Assembly: GCF_003003885.1 (NCBI RefSeq)
Contig: NZ_PVWN01000010.1
Coordinates: 1 to 64,000, forward strand
Reading direction: 5' to 3'
Source of the DNA: Chlorogloea sp. CCALA 695
GTDB lineage: Bacteria > Cyanobacteriota > Cyanobacteriia > Cyanobacteriales > Chroococcidiopsidaceae
DNA length: 64,000 nt
The notes beneath the pieces are model-generated. The model made no database searches. It was not told the DNA's origin and saw nothing but the letters and a program-made list of their open reading frames with translations. Of this stretch, positions 27,430 to 35,529 are shown in pieces. Positions within the stretch are counted from its first letter, which is position 1, and each line of letters opens with the position of its first letter. Position numbers and translations under genes: made by a program.

Positions 27430-28692
27430 ATGCTGAAAAAACTTATATTGGTTTTGGTGTTGGTTATTTTTAGCACAGGGATTTTTACAGGCTGTAATAG
27501 TAGCAGACAAGCAAATAATGATGGTGTTGTTACTATAACTCTTAGCGGCTGGAGTAATTTATTAGAAAAACAGCTTTTACAGCAGGTGGTTGAGAAGTTT
27601 GAAGCGTTGAATCCGACTATAAAAGTTAGGTATGATGCGATCGCTGATGAGTACATGGATGTACTTAAAACCCGGCTAATTGGCGATACGGCGGCGGATG
27701 TATTTTACTTAGATGCGTTGGAAGCACCAGCGATGATTTCTCCGGGTGTGCTTCAACCATTAAATGATTATTTAAAAGCCGATTTTGACTTGCAAGATTT
27801 TGCCCCAAACTTGCTTAAAGCCTTTGTGCGCGACGGTGTAATTTATGGCTTACCTAAAGATGTTTCTACTTTGGCACTTTTTTATAATAAACAAGCTTTT
27901 GCTGCGGCTAATTTAACTCAACCGCCTAGTAATTGGAATGAGTTACGCAGGGATGCCCAAAAGCTAACTATTGATCACAATCGAGATGGCAAAATTGAAC
28001 AATATGGCTTAGGTATTTCTCCAGAATTAGCTAGGCAAGTTTTTATGATGAAAGCTTTTGGCGGCGAGTTAGTTGACGCTAATAATAATGCTATTTTTGC
28101 GTCAACAGAAAGTTTAAAAGGTTTGCAATTAGTTGTCGATCAGTACGTTAAAGATAAGTCGGCGGCGCAACCTAGTGATGTCGGTACAACTTCTGGGGGA
28201 GAAATATTTGGACAAGGTAAAGCGGCGATGGTAATTGAAGGTCCTTGGATTATTTCTTACTTAAAAGAGACGTTTCCCAGCCTTGAATATGGAGTTGCGG
28301 AAGTGCCAACAATAGCAGGTAAAAAATGTACAATGGCTTACACTGTTGCCTATGTCATGAATAAAAAATCACAGCATAAATTAGCCGCCTGGAAGTTGAT
28401 TGCTTATTTAACTGGAAAAGAGGGAATGACAGCTTGGACAAAAACTGGTTTGGCGCTACCAACTCGCGCCTCTGTAGCTAATAAGTTAAGTTATGACAAA
28501 AATGCTTTATATGCCCCCTTTGTTGCGGGTGTAAACTATGCAACTATATGGCAAGCCGGGGAATACTTACCTTTGATAGTTAATAATTTTAATAATCAGT
28601 TTGTTAGTGCAATTATCGGTGAACAATCGCTAGAATCTGCAATGCGAAAAGCCCAAGAAACTGCCAATAAAGAAATTAAACTATTACAGTAA
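27430..28692 (+). CDS. ABC transporter sugar-type substrate-binding lipoprotein
   Basis: The 420-residue product has a lipobox ending in FTGC at about residue 22 and a family-1 solute-binding domain with VTITLSGWSN, FEALNPTIKVRYD, LPKDVSTLALFYNK and MVIEGPWIISYLK. It starts 7 bp before the first permease gene, with an AGGTAGGGA ribosome-binding site. With the two permeases it forms an importer like the cyanobacterial glucosylglycerol/sucrose/trehalose (Ggt) system. The specific substrate cannot be read from sequence. No ATPase gene is in this cluster. Confidence 0.9.
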   Translation: MLKKLILVLVLVIFSTGIFTGCNSSRQANNDGVVTITLSGWSNLLEKQLLQQVVEKFEALNPTIKVRYDAIADEYMDVLKTRLIGDTAADVFYLDALEAPAMISPGVLQPLNDYLKADFDLQDFAPNLLKAFVRDGVIYGLPKDVSTLALFYNKQAFAAANLTQPPSNWNELRRDAQKLTIDHNRDGKIEQYGLGISPELARQVFMMKAFGGELVDANNNAIFASTESLKGLQLVVDQYVKDKSAAQPSDVGTTSGGEIFGQGKAAMVIEGPWIISYLKETFPSLEYGVAEVPTIAGKKCTMAYTVAYVMNKKSQHKLAAWKLIAYLTGKEGMTAWTKTGLALPTRASVANKLSYDKNALYAPFVAGVNYATIWQAGEYLPLIVNNFNNQFVSAIIGEQSLESAMRKAQETANKEIKLLQ

Positions 28693-28699
28693 ATTACCG

Positions 28700-29602
28700 A
28701 TGGCAAATATTTTAAAAAAATCAAATAAGCAGTTTACAGATTTAGTTAGTGCTTATATATTTATGAGTCCTACAATTATCATTCTGGCAATTTTTTTAGT
28801 ATTGCCAATCTTACTTGCTATTGGACTTTCTTTGTATAAAGTACAACCTTTAGGCGATATTAGCTATGCTTTTAGGGGTTGGAAAAACTTTGTTCGGGTT
28901 ACCCAAGATGAACGAGTTGCGATCGCCCTTAAAAATACTGTCGAATATGTATTAATTGTTGTTCCCATTCAAACAATTCTTGCTCTAGGTTTAGCTTTAA
29001 TATTAAATGCTCAAATTAAGGGTAAAAATATATTTAGAGTTTTATTTTTTTTACCAACAGTTACATCATCCGCCGTATTAACACTAATTTTTATGTGGAT
29101 ATGTAACTCTAATGGGTTGCTAAATAACTTCCTAGCTTTTATACATTTACCTACCTACAATTGGTTAGGAGATCCAAAGGTTGCTCTCAAAGCAATTATG
29201 CTGATGAATATTTGGTCAACGGCTCCTTTATTTATGGTTATTTATTTAGCAGCAATGCAAGATATACCTGAAAATTTGTATGAAGCTGCTACTATTGACG
29301 GTGCGAATTGGTTTGATAAGTTTATTTGGATTACTTTACCGTTTTTAAAGCCAATTACTTTTTTTGTACTTGTGATGGGTATTATTGGCACTTTTCAATT
29401 ATTCGATCAATCTTACATATTTTCTCGTGGCTCTGGCGGTCCTAATAATTCAACTTTAACGGTGGTACTATTGATATATCAGTATGCTTTTAAAAATCTA
29501 GATATGGGTTATGCTGCGGCTTTGGCTTTGCTGCTAACTCTAGTAATTATGACTGTAACTTTAATGCAACGTTATTTATTTAAAGAAGAAAGATTTGATT
29601 AA
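28700..29602 (+). CDS. ABC sugar transporter permease (MalF-like)
   Basis: Six transmembrane helices in 300 residues, with the cytoplasmic EAA loop (ENLYEAATIDGANWFDKFIWITLP) that docks the ATPase near residue 195. It belongs to the binding-protein-dependent permease family (MalF/UgpA/GgtC-like). It lies between the binding protein and the second permease with gaps of 7 and 2 bp, indicating a tight operon. It lacks the large periplasmic loop of E. coli MalF, as usual for this subfamily. Confidence 0.92.
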   Translation: MANILKKSNKQFTDLVSAYIFMSPTIIILAIFLVLPILLAIGLSLYKVQPLGDISYAFRGWKNFVRVTQDERVAIALKNTVEYVLIVVPIQTILALGLALILNAQIKGKNIFRVLFFLPTVTSSAVLTLIFMWICNSNGLLNNFLAFIHLPTYNWLGDPKVALKAIMLMNIWSTAPLFMVIYLAAMQDIPENLYEAATIDGANWFDKFIWITLPFLKPITFFVLVMGIIGTFQLFDQSYIFSRGSGGPNNSTLTVVLLIYQYAFKNLDMGYAAALALLLTLVIMTVTLMQRYLFKEERFD

Positions 29603-29604
29603 TT

Positions 29605-30426
29605 ATGCGTTTTTCCGCCACAAAAGCAGCTTTGTATTTAATTTTAGTTTTGTATGCACTCATTACTATTATTCCTTTTATATGGGCGCTTTCTGCTTCT
29701 TTTAAACCTTTAGCAGAAATTGTCGGCGGTGGAAATAGTTTTATTCCGCAACAGTTTACTTTAGCAAACTATCAACAAATATTTAGTCAAGAACCATTAT
29801 TTGGACGTTGGTTATTTAATAGTGTCGTAGTTGCTGTTAGTGTAACTGCTTTTAATTTGCTATTTAATTCAATGGCTGGTTATGCTTTAGCTAGGCTGCA
29901 TTTCCCAGGAAATAAGTTTTGGTTTTTCCTGATTTTGGCAGTTTTAATGATTCCGGGACAAGTTACTTTAATTCCTACTTTTTTAATTTTAAAAAACTTA
30001 GGATGGTTGAATTCTTACCAAGGTTTGATTGTGCCTAGTACGATCAATGCAACTTTTATATTTATGATGCGGCAATTTTTTATAAATTTTCCTAAAGACT
30101 TAGAAGAAGCAGCAGCTTTAGATGGTTTGGGACACTTAGAAACCTTTTTTCAAATAGTTTTACCTTTAGCAAAACCTGCCCTAGCTGCCCAAGCAATATT
30201 TGTTTTTATGGGTGCGTGGAATAATTTTTTATCGCCATTGATGATTTTGTCAGATTCAACAATGTTTACGCTACCTTTAGGTTTAAACATATTTAAAGGT
30301 CAATATATAAGCTACTGGAATTATATAATGGCGGCTTCGATGATGTTTACTTTACCTGCATTGGCTATTTATGCCTTTTTTAACCGCTACTTTATTCAAG
30401 GTGTAACTTTTACTGGTGGCAAATAA
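29605..30426 (+). CDS. ABC sugar transporter permease (MalG-like)
   Basis: Six transmembrane helices in 273 residues, with the EAA loop DLEEAAALDGLGHLETFFQIVLP near residue 170, so it contacts the ATPase. Family MalG/UgpE/GgtD-like. It starts 2 bp after the first permease stop codon. It completes the membrane part of the importer. The ATPase must come from elsewhere; the MalK-type protein at 42681-43949 in this window is a good candidate. Confidence 0.92.
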   Translation: MRFSATKAALYLILVLYALITIIPFIWALSASFKPLAEIVGGGNSFIPQQFTLANYQQIFSQEPLFGRWLFNSVVVAVSVTAFNLLFNSMAGYALARLHFPGNKFWFFLILAVLMIPGQVTLIPTFLILKNLGWLNSYQGLIVPSTINATFIFMMRQFFINFPKDLEEAAALDGLGHLETFFQIVLPLAKPALAAQAIFVFMGAWNNFLSPLMILSDSTMFTLPLGLNIFKGQYISYWNYIMAASMMFTLPALAIYAFFNRYFIQGVTFTGGK

Positions 30427-30490
30427 AGTCTGATCTCATTAGAACTGCTATAGTAAAAATGAAGAAATGTAACAATTCTCATGTAGTGCA

Positions 30491-31738
30491 ATGGTAAGGC
30501 TTGATTCTCCGCCAACTCTTTCAAACCCACCGCTAACCTATGATTACGATTTAGCGATTTCTGGCGGTGGCATTATCGGCTTAACCTTAGCTAGTGCCTT
30601 AAATAATTCTGGGCTAAAAGTTGTTGTAATTGAAGCAAAACCCCAATCTATCGCTGCCGCTAAAGGGCAAGCTTACGCCATTCATCTCCTCTCAGGGCGC
30701 ATATTTGCGGGAATAGGCGTATGGGATAAGATACTGCCCCAAATTGCTCATTTTTGTCACGTTCAGCTTTCTGATGCTGATTATCCCCAATCTGTCAACT
30801 TTGAAACTAATGATTTGGGTACAGAAGTCTTAGGCTACGTCGCCGAACATCAAGCGCTACTAAAGCCATTACAAGACTTTGTAAGCGGATGCCCTAATAT
30901 TACTTATTTATGTCCGGCACAAGTGCTAGAAGCTCAGTATCAGCCCTCTGGAGTTGAAATTAGCCTCCGGGTGGGTAACGAAGTAAAAACTATCCGTACC
31001 CGCCTGATTGTCGCCGCCGATGGTGCAAAATCTCAAATTCGTCAAGCGGCGGGAATTAATACGCGCGGCTGGCAGTATTGGCAGTCATGTATTGTTGCTT
31101 TTGTCAAGCCCGAAAAAGGACACAATAATACAGCTTACGAAAAGTTTTGGAGTAGTGGGCCCTTTGCGGTTTTACCTTTGCCAGGGAATCGTTGTCGGAT
31201 TGTGTGGACTGCACCCCACGCAGAAGCAAAAGCAATAGTTGCTTTGAATGACGAGGACTTTTTAGCCGAACTTACTAGGCGTTGTGGCGCACAAATGGGC
31301 AAGCTAGAGTTAGAGGGCGATCGCTTTGTGTTTCCGGTACAGTTAATGCAGAGCGATCGCTATGTTTTGCCTCGTCTTGCTTTAGTTGGCGACGCTGCCC
31401 ACTGTTGTCATCCCGTTGGTGGACAAGGTTTAAATATGGGTATCCGCGATGCGGCGGCTTTGGCGCAGGTATTGCAGCAAGCCTATAGTCAAGGTGAAGA
31501 TATTGGCAACTTGGCAATTCTCAAACGTTACGAAAGCTGGCGCAAGCAAGAGAATTTGACGATTTTGGGGTTTACAGATTTATTAGATCGAGTATTTTCT
31601 AATAACTTTTTGCCTGTAGTTATAATTCGCCGAATTGGTTTATTAGTATTGCGTCGAGTACCGCCGATTAAAGTATTTGCTTTAAAACTAATGACTGGTT
31701 TAAAAGGACGTACCCCAGAAATAGCCCAGAAGTTTTAG
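30491..31738 (+). CDS. FAD-dependent UbiH/COQ6-family hydroxylase
   Basis: Class A flavin monooxygenase. The 415-residue product has the GxGxxG-type FAD motif SGGGIIGLTLA near residue 25 and the VAADGAKSQIR motif near 175. The second FAD/ribityl motif GDAAHCCHPVGGQGLNMG lies near 300. The C-terminal helical region of about 80 residues is typical of quinone-biosynthesis hydroxylases. In cyanobacteria such proteins are candidates for a step in plastoquinone or tocopherol synthesis; this is inference. The gene stands alone after the ABC operon. Confidence 0.85.
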   Translation: MVRLDSPPTLSNPPLTYDYDLAISGGGIIGLTLASALNNSGLKVVVIEAKPQSIAAAKGQAYAIHLLSGRIFAGIGVWDKILPQIAHFCHVQLSDADYPQSVNFETNDLGTEVLGYVAEHQALLKPLQDFVSGCPNITYLCPAQVLEAQYQPSGVEISLRVGNEVKTIRTRLIVAADGAKSQIRQAAGINTRGWQYWQSCIVAFVKPEKGHNNTAYEKFWSSGPFAVLPLPGNRCRIVWTAPHAEAKAIVALNDEDFLAELTRRCGAQMGKLELEGDRFVFPVQLMQSDRYVLPRLALVGDAAHCCHPVGGQGLNMGIRDAAALAQVLQQAYSQGEDIGNLAILKRYESWRKQENLTILGFTDLLDRVFSNNFLPVVIIRRIGLLVLRRVPPIKVFALKLMTGLKGRTPEIAQKF

Positions 31739-31746
31739 TTTTTGAG

Positions 31747-31954
31747 CTATTTAATAGCAATAGTTTTTTGCGGCTCAATACTAACAGTTTTAGTATGAAT
31801 GTCTAATTGTGCCTTTTGAGCTATTATCCAGTACATTCCTAGCCCTTTAACGCTTTTGATTCTACCCAATCAAAAAATGACACCGCGCTGATATTCCCGG
31901 TCGAGTTTTAATCCTGAAGCACCGAAAAAGCAGAGCGCCTAATATAGCTTCCAT
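31747..31954 (-). pseudogene. Remnant of a stomatin/SPFH-family (slipin) gene
   Basis: The minus strand encodes LKLDREYQRGVIF, then an in-frame TGA, then LGRIKSVKGLGMYWII and QLDIHTKTVSIEPQKT. These are the first conserved segments of stomatin-like SPFH membrane proteins, normally DREYQRGVIFRLGR...KGPGL.WIIP...DIRTKT...PQE. A likely original start (MEAILGALLF at 31954) is in a different frame, so a frameshift is also present. The rest of the gene, about 200 residues, is missing, ended by TAG at 31747. Recognition is from family motifs held in memory. Confidence 0.6.
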
Positions 31955-32094
31955 AGGAAATTTGCTTGAATATCTAATTCTTACCTTTATTTTAGCCTTG
32001 GGATACATGACTTTACTTTGTTGGTTAGTTACGAAATCTTTTAGGATTTATTTGCTGTAACTTAAAGGTGCAGTAGGCGATAGCGCGAAAACTA

Positions 32095-32289
32095 ATGGAT
32101 GACTCAATATTTATTATTTTTATTGCTTTTGGCTGTTTGTGGGCAGTAATGGGAACGGCGATTGTTGTTTTATTTTTCAAAAGCGATGGAGAGCAAGAAT
32201 TTAAAGTTGGTAAATGGGGGCTAATAGTAGCTTTACCGATTGTAATTCCGATGGCGATCGCCTTTGTGTATGCCGCTATCCACCGCTAA
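32095..32289 (+). CDS. Small membrane protein (64 aa)
   Basis: The 64-residue product has two transmembrane helices (about residues 5-27 and 42-61) around a polar loop with KSDGEQEFKVGKWG. Such hairpin proteins are common and poorly known in cyanobacteria. It starts with ATG but has only a weak ribosome-binding site. The composition is reasonable for a gene. No family recognised. The upstream gap contains the slipin remnant. Confidence 0.5.
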   Translation: MDDSIFIIFIAFGCLWAVMGTAIVVLFFKSDGEQEFKVGKWGLIVALPIVIPMAIAFVYAAIHR

Positions 32290-32522
32290 TGGTTTAGACT
32301 TGATCTCAAAAAAAATTTAGAAAAATAACTATTTCTGCTGTAGCGAGCGCTACAGACGGATCTCTATTAGCTTCTAGGCGATCGCCCACTTGACCCTAGG
32401 TTTTTTACAATGCTCTTTCAGTGCGATCGCACTTTCTACTTTATTCGGTATAGAACTTACGATAGATGGCAGTGGAAACGCGGAAACAGTAATTTTGTAT
32501 CAGTTGCTTTTTTATTGATTAA

Positions 32523-33242
32523 ATGCTTACTTCACAAAAACCCTTAAAAGATGTATTCTTTTGTCCAGAAGAATCAAATTTTTATTCCTACTGCTTGCAA
32601 AGCTTAGTATTAAATAATTGCTTAAGTTCGGAAACTATTATTGAATTTGGCTCTGGAGATGGTAGCCCAGTTATTAATTCTTTAAATAGTACAGAATTTG
32701 CTGGAACAGTCCAGGGATTTGAAATAAATAGTATGTCTTGCGCTTTGGCAAATGAAAGAATAAATGTCTGTGGTTTGAGGGAAAAATATATAGTTCATAA
32801 TCGCTCGTTGTTTGACACGGCTACACCTCAAGGGGATTATCTAATATCTAACCCTCCTTACTTGCCAGCCATAGATAACAAAATATATCAGCCATTTTTG
32901 CACGGTGGTATAGACGGAATAACAGTTACAAAACAGTTATTATCTTTGGGTTATAAAAACGTCTTAGCAATGATTGCTAGTTATTCTAATCCTGTAGGTG
33001 CAATTGATTACGCCCTAACTAAAGGCTATCATATTACAGATTTTATTATCTCCCCTTTAAAATTTGGTTATTATAGCTCAGAGCCAAAAGTTAAAAATAG
33101 AATTGAAGAATTGAAGCAAGATAATATGGCTTTTTATTCTAAAAATATCTATCTATTAGCAGGTGTATTATTTACAAAGCAGAGTAGTAGTAGCCAAGAA
33201 AACTTGTCTACAGAGTTAATGCAATTAATGACTTGTCTGTAA
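32523..33242 (+). CDS. SAM-dependent methyltransferase with NPPY motif
   Basis: The 239-residue product has a degenerate SAM motif I (IIEFGSGDGSP near residue 40), an acidic residue after beta-2 (GFEINS), and the LISNPPYLPA motif near residue 107. The NPPY motif is typical of enzymes that methylate planar or amide nitrogen, such as N6-adenine or glutamine methyltransferases (HemK/PrmC type). It lacks the PrmC N-terminal domain. The C-terminal half contains no restriction-system partner. Substrate unknown. The AT content is somewhat higher than in neighbouring genes. Confidence 0.75.
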   Translation: MLTSQKPLKDVFFCPEESNFYSYCLQSLVLNNCLSSETIIEFGSGDGSPVINSLNSTEFAGTVQGFEINSMSCALANERINVCGLREKYIVHNRSLFDTATPQGDYLISNPPYLPAIDNKIYQPFLHGGIDGITVTKQLLSLGYKNVLAMIASYSNPVGAIDYALTKGYHITDFIISPLKFGYYSSEPKVKNRIEELKQDNMAFYSKNIYLLAGVLFTKQSSSSQENLSTELMQLMTCL

Positions 33243-33372
33243 GCATCTATGGGTTGCAATAATTTGATACAAGTAGGGCGCGGATTATACTCTTATTAGA
33301 GCGTGAATCCTCGTTTTAATTTCTGAGCAGCGATCGCAAAAACCGCCAAAACTTTCCAGGGAAGGGAAAAAT

Positions 33373-33443
33373 CCTTGCATTTAAGGAGACGTTAACAGTC
33401 CTGTCTAATTAATGAGAAGATAGAAAAAAACTTAAATGCAAGG
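33373..33443 (+). promoter_or_regulatory. Inverted repeat masking the psb28 ribosome-binding site
   Basis: CCTTGCATTTAAG (33373-33385) is the exact complement of CTTAAATGCAAGG (33431-33443). The right arm contains the AAGG ribosome-binding site, which ends 5 nt before the psb28 ATG. In mRNA the 13-bp stem with a 45-nt loop would cover the site. A regulatory hairpin is inferred. Confidence 0.5.
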
Positions 33444-33448
33444 CAACT

Positions 33449-33784
33449 ATGGCAACAATTCAGTTTTCTAAAGGTACTGATGAAGATGTAACCCCCGATG
33501 TACGTTTGACTCGTTCGCGGGATGGAAAGCAAAGTACAGCAACGTTTTACTTCCAAAATCCCTCAGTTTTAAACGGTGGTAACGCCGATGATATTACGGG
33601 AATGTATATGATTGATGAGGAAGGGGAAATAATTACCCGCGAAGTTAAAGGTAAGTTTGTTAATGGCAAGCCAGAAGCTTTGGAAGTATTTTACATTATG
33701 AATTCAACGAGCGAATGGGAGCGGTTTCTCCGGTTTATGGAACGTTACGCCGAGAAAAACGAGCTAGATTTCAACAAATCGTAA
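33449..33784 (+). CDS. psb28: Photosystem II assembly factor Psb28
   Basis: Soluble thylakoid-associated factor that binds PSII assembly intermediates at the CP47 side and affects the acceptor side during assembly and repair. The 111-residue product matches Psb28-1 throughout: IQFSKGTDEDVTPDVRLTRSRDG in parts, ATFYFQNP, MYMIDEEGEI, and WERFLRFMERYAEKN. Length is normal. moaB follows after 1 bp, so the two probably share a transcript. The 5' leader holds an inverted repeat that may hide the ribosome-binding site. Confidence 0.96.
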   Translation: MATIQFSKGTDEDVTPDVRLTRSRDGKQSTATFYFQNPSVLNGGNADDITGMYMIDEEGEIITREVKGKFVNGKPEALEVFYIMNSTSEWERFLRFMERYAEKNELDFNKS

Positions 33785-33785
33785 T

Positions 33786-34274
33786 ATGCAACCCCACCCC
33801 GATACAGGCAAGATAGTAATTAACTGTGCGGTAATTACTGTTAGCGATACGCGATCGCACCAAACTGATAAAAGCGGTCAGTTAATCCAACAGTTGCTCT
33901 TAAATGCCAATCGCGCGGTGGGATATTACACCATTATTAAAGACGAACCAACGCAGATTAAAAGCCAATTACAAGCACTAAATAACATTGATGTCGCAAT
34001 TTTTAATGGTGGAACGGGGATAGCGCCTAGAGATACAACTTATGATGCTATAGCTAGTTTGTTAGAGAAAACTTTACCAGGCTTTGGGGAGTTGTTTCGG
34101 TATCTTAGTTACAAAGAAATTGGTTCAAGAGCGATCGCATCACGAGCGATCGCTGGTACATACCAAAATATCTTAGTATTTTCTGTTCCAGGTTCTAGCA
34201 ACGCCGTCAAACTAGCTATGAATGAGTTGATTTTGCCGGAAATAGAGCATTTAGTTAGTCAATTACGAGCTTAA
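33786..34274 (+). CDS. moaB: MogA/MoaB-family molybdenum cofactor protein
   Basis: The 162-residue product has the MoCF_biosynth fold with VITVSDTRS near residue 18, the molybdopterin-binding [15 protein letters not shown] near 79, and VPGSSNAV near 139. The family adenylylates molybdopterin before metal insertion (MogA/MoaB). It is one base downstream of psb28, an association without an obvious functional reason. Its stop codon overlaps that of the convergent dapF by 4 bp. Confidence 0.9.
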   Translation: MQPHPDTGKIVINCAVITVSDTRSHQTDKSGQLIQQLLLNANRAVGYYTIIKDEPTQIKSQLQALNNIDVAIFNGGTGIAPRDTTYDAIASLLEKTLPGFGELFRYLSYKEIGSRAIASRAIAGTYQNILVFSVPGSSNAVKLAMNELILPEIEHLVSQLRA

Positions 34275-35113
34275 TCAATTGTGCCAGCAAATACTCGCTC
34301 TTGCGCTCCAGTCATGTAGAGCCTTTGATCGGGTTCTGACCATTCAATCAGTAAATCACCGCCGGGGAGTTCTACTGTCGCTTTGCGATCGCACTTAAGA
34401 GTAAGTACGCCAGCTACTAGCGCCGCACAAGCACCAGTACCACAAGCTAAGGTTATACCTGCGCCTCTTTCCCAAACGCGCATTTTTAGGCGATCGCGTC
34501 CGATAACTTGAATAAACTCGGTATTAATTTTTTGCGGAAAGGCGGAATGATGCTCGAATTGAGTACCAATTAGTGCTAAATCTATTGCAGCAACATCTTC
34601 AACAAAGGTGATGCAATGAGGGTTTCCCATACTTACACAAGTAACTAACCAATTTTTCCCCGCGACTTCTAAGGATTCGTTTATTACTTTTTGTTCTGGA
34701 GAACTTAAGGTAGTAGGAATTTCTTTTGCTAGGAGTTTTGGTAAACCCATATCAACTTTTACTTGACCATCTGCCAATAACTGAGGACAAATAACGCCTG
34801 CTAAAGTATGAATGCGATATTGAACTTCTTTATCGTGGTTTCCTTCTAAATCAGCGATAAATCCAGCTAAACAACGAATTCCGTTACCACACATTTCGGG
34901 TTCTGAACCATCGGAATTGATGATTCTCATTGTGTAGTCTGTACCTTCAAGACCTGGAAGGGCAAAAATTACCCCATCTGCGCCAATGCCAAAATGGCGA
35001 TCGCATAACTTAATTGCTTGTTCTGGCGAAACGATAAGTTCTGATGACGAGCGATTGTCAATTAAGATAAAATCGTTTCCTAGTCCCTGATATTTAACAA
35101 ACTCGATAGACAC
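34271..35113 (-). CDS. dapF: Diaminopimelate epimerase
   Basis: Converts LL- to meso-diaminopimelate for lysine and peptidoglycan synthesis. The 280-residue product carries both catalytic cysteines, in EMCGNGIRC near residue 75 and ACGTGACA near 225, plus the N-terminal [10 protein letters not shown] block. Length is normal. Divergent from hfq, with 100 bp between the starts, a neighbourhood conserved in cyanobacteria. Ends in a 4-bp stop overlap with moaB. Confidence 0.95.
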   Translation of the reverse strand: MSIEFVKYQGLGNDFILIDNRSSSELIVSPEQAIKLCDRHFGIGADGVIFALPGLEGTDYTMRIINSDGSEPEMCGNGIRCLAGFIADLEGNHDKEVQYRIHTLAGVICPQLLADGQVKVDMGLPKLLAKEIPTTLSSPEQKVINESLEVAGKNWLVTCVSMGNPHCITFVEDVAAIDLALIGTQFEHHSAFPQKINTEFIQVIGRDRLKMRVWERGAGITLACGTGACAALVAGVLTLKCDRKATVELPGGDLLIEWSEPDQRLYMTGAQERVFAGTID

Positions 35114-35213
35114 GTTTTTGATTTCTCCCGAAAGTAGCAGGCAAAATACTATAGTTGAATGATATTTACCTATTTTTACCCAACTAATTACAGTATTTGC
35201 TAGGAATTAATTG

Positions 35214-35429
35214 ATGAAAAGTGATTTTGATGTAGCTTCACCCAGCATAAAGCAAGTACAGATGCTGATCAAAGAAGCTAAAGCTGTAGAAGTAAAGTTG
35301 CTAAGTGGCGATTTACTTAGTGGTAGGCTACTATGGCAAGATCAAACCTGTATATGTCTAGTTGATACCAGCGAACAGAGTATTACTATTTGGCGACAAG
35401 CGATCGCTTTTATCAAAACCACAAACTAA
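35214..35429 (+). CDS. hfq: Cyanobacterial Hfq-related RNA-binding protein
   Basis: The 71-residue product matches the divergent Sm-fold Hfq of cyanobacteria: PSIKQVQMLIKEAKAVEVKLLSGDLLSG, then WQDQTCICLVD and AIAFIKT. Cyanobacterial Hfq lacks most of the canonical RNA-binding residues; in Synechocystis it is needed for motility and natural transformation and binds PilB. I chose the ATG at 35214 over the TTG one codon upstream. It is adjacent to dapF, as in many cyanobacteria. Confidence 0.9.
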   Translation: MKSDFDVASPSIKQVQMLIKEAKAVEVKLLSGDLLSGRLLWQDQTCICLVDTSEQSITIWRQAIAFIKTTN

Positions 35430-35450
35430 TTAGGCGTTGCTGGATTTAGA

Positions 35451-35525
35451 GCGCGAAAATGATTTCGCGTGATTTCAAAACCAATGTAGAGACGTTGAAT
35501 GCAACGTCTCGTTGCCAAAATTCAT
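35451..35525. repeat. Dispersed repeat unit with palindromic core
   Basis: Second long copy of the unit at 5612-5680: GCGAAAATGATTTCGCG, then CCAATGTAGAGACGTTG, a core of AATGCAACGTCTC and a trailing AAAATTCAT. It ends 4 bp from the broken 3' end of the CHAT pseudogene, suggesting insertion or repeat-linked loss of the gene's end. Confidence 0.75.
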
Positions 35526-35529
35526 ACAT

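Noticed and set aside
27390-27656. N-terminal extension of the minus-strand binding protein
   Set aside because: It would place about 89 residues before a clear lipoprotein signal peptide and overlap the divergent gene.
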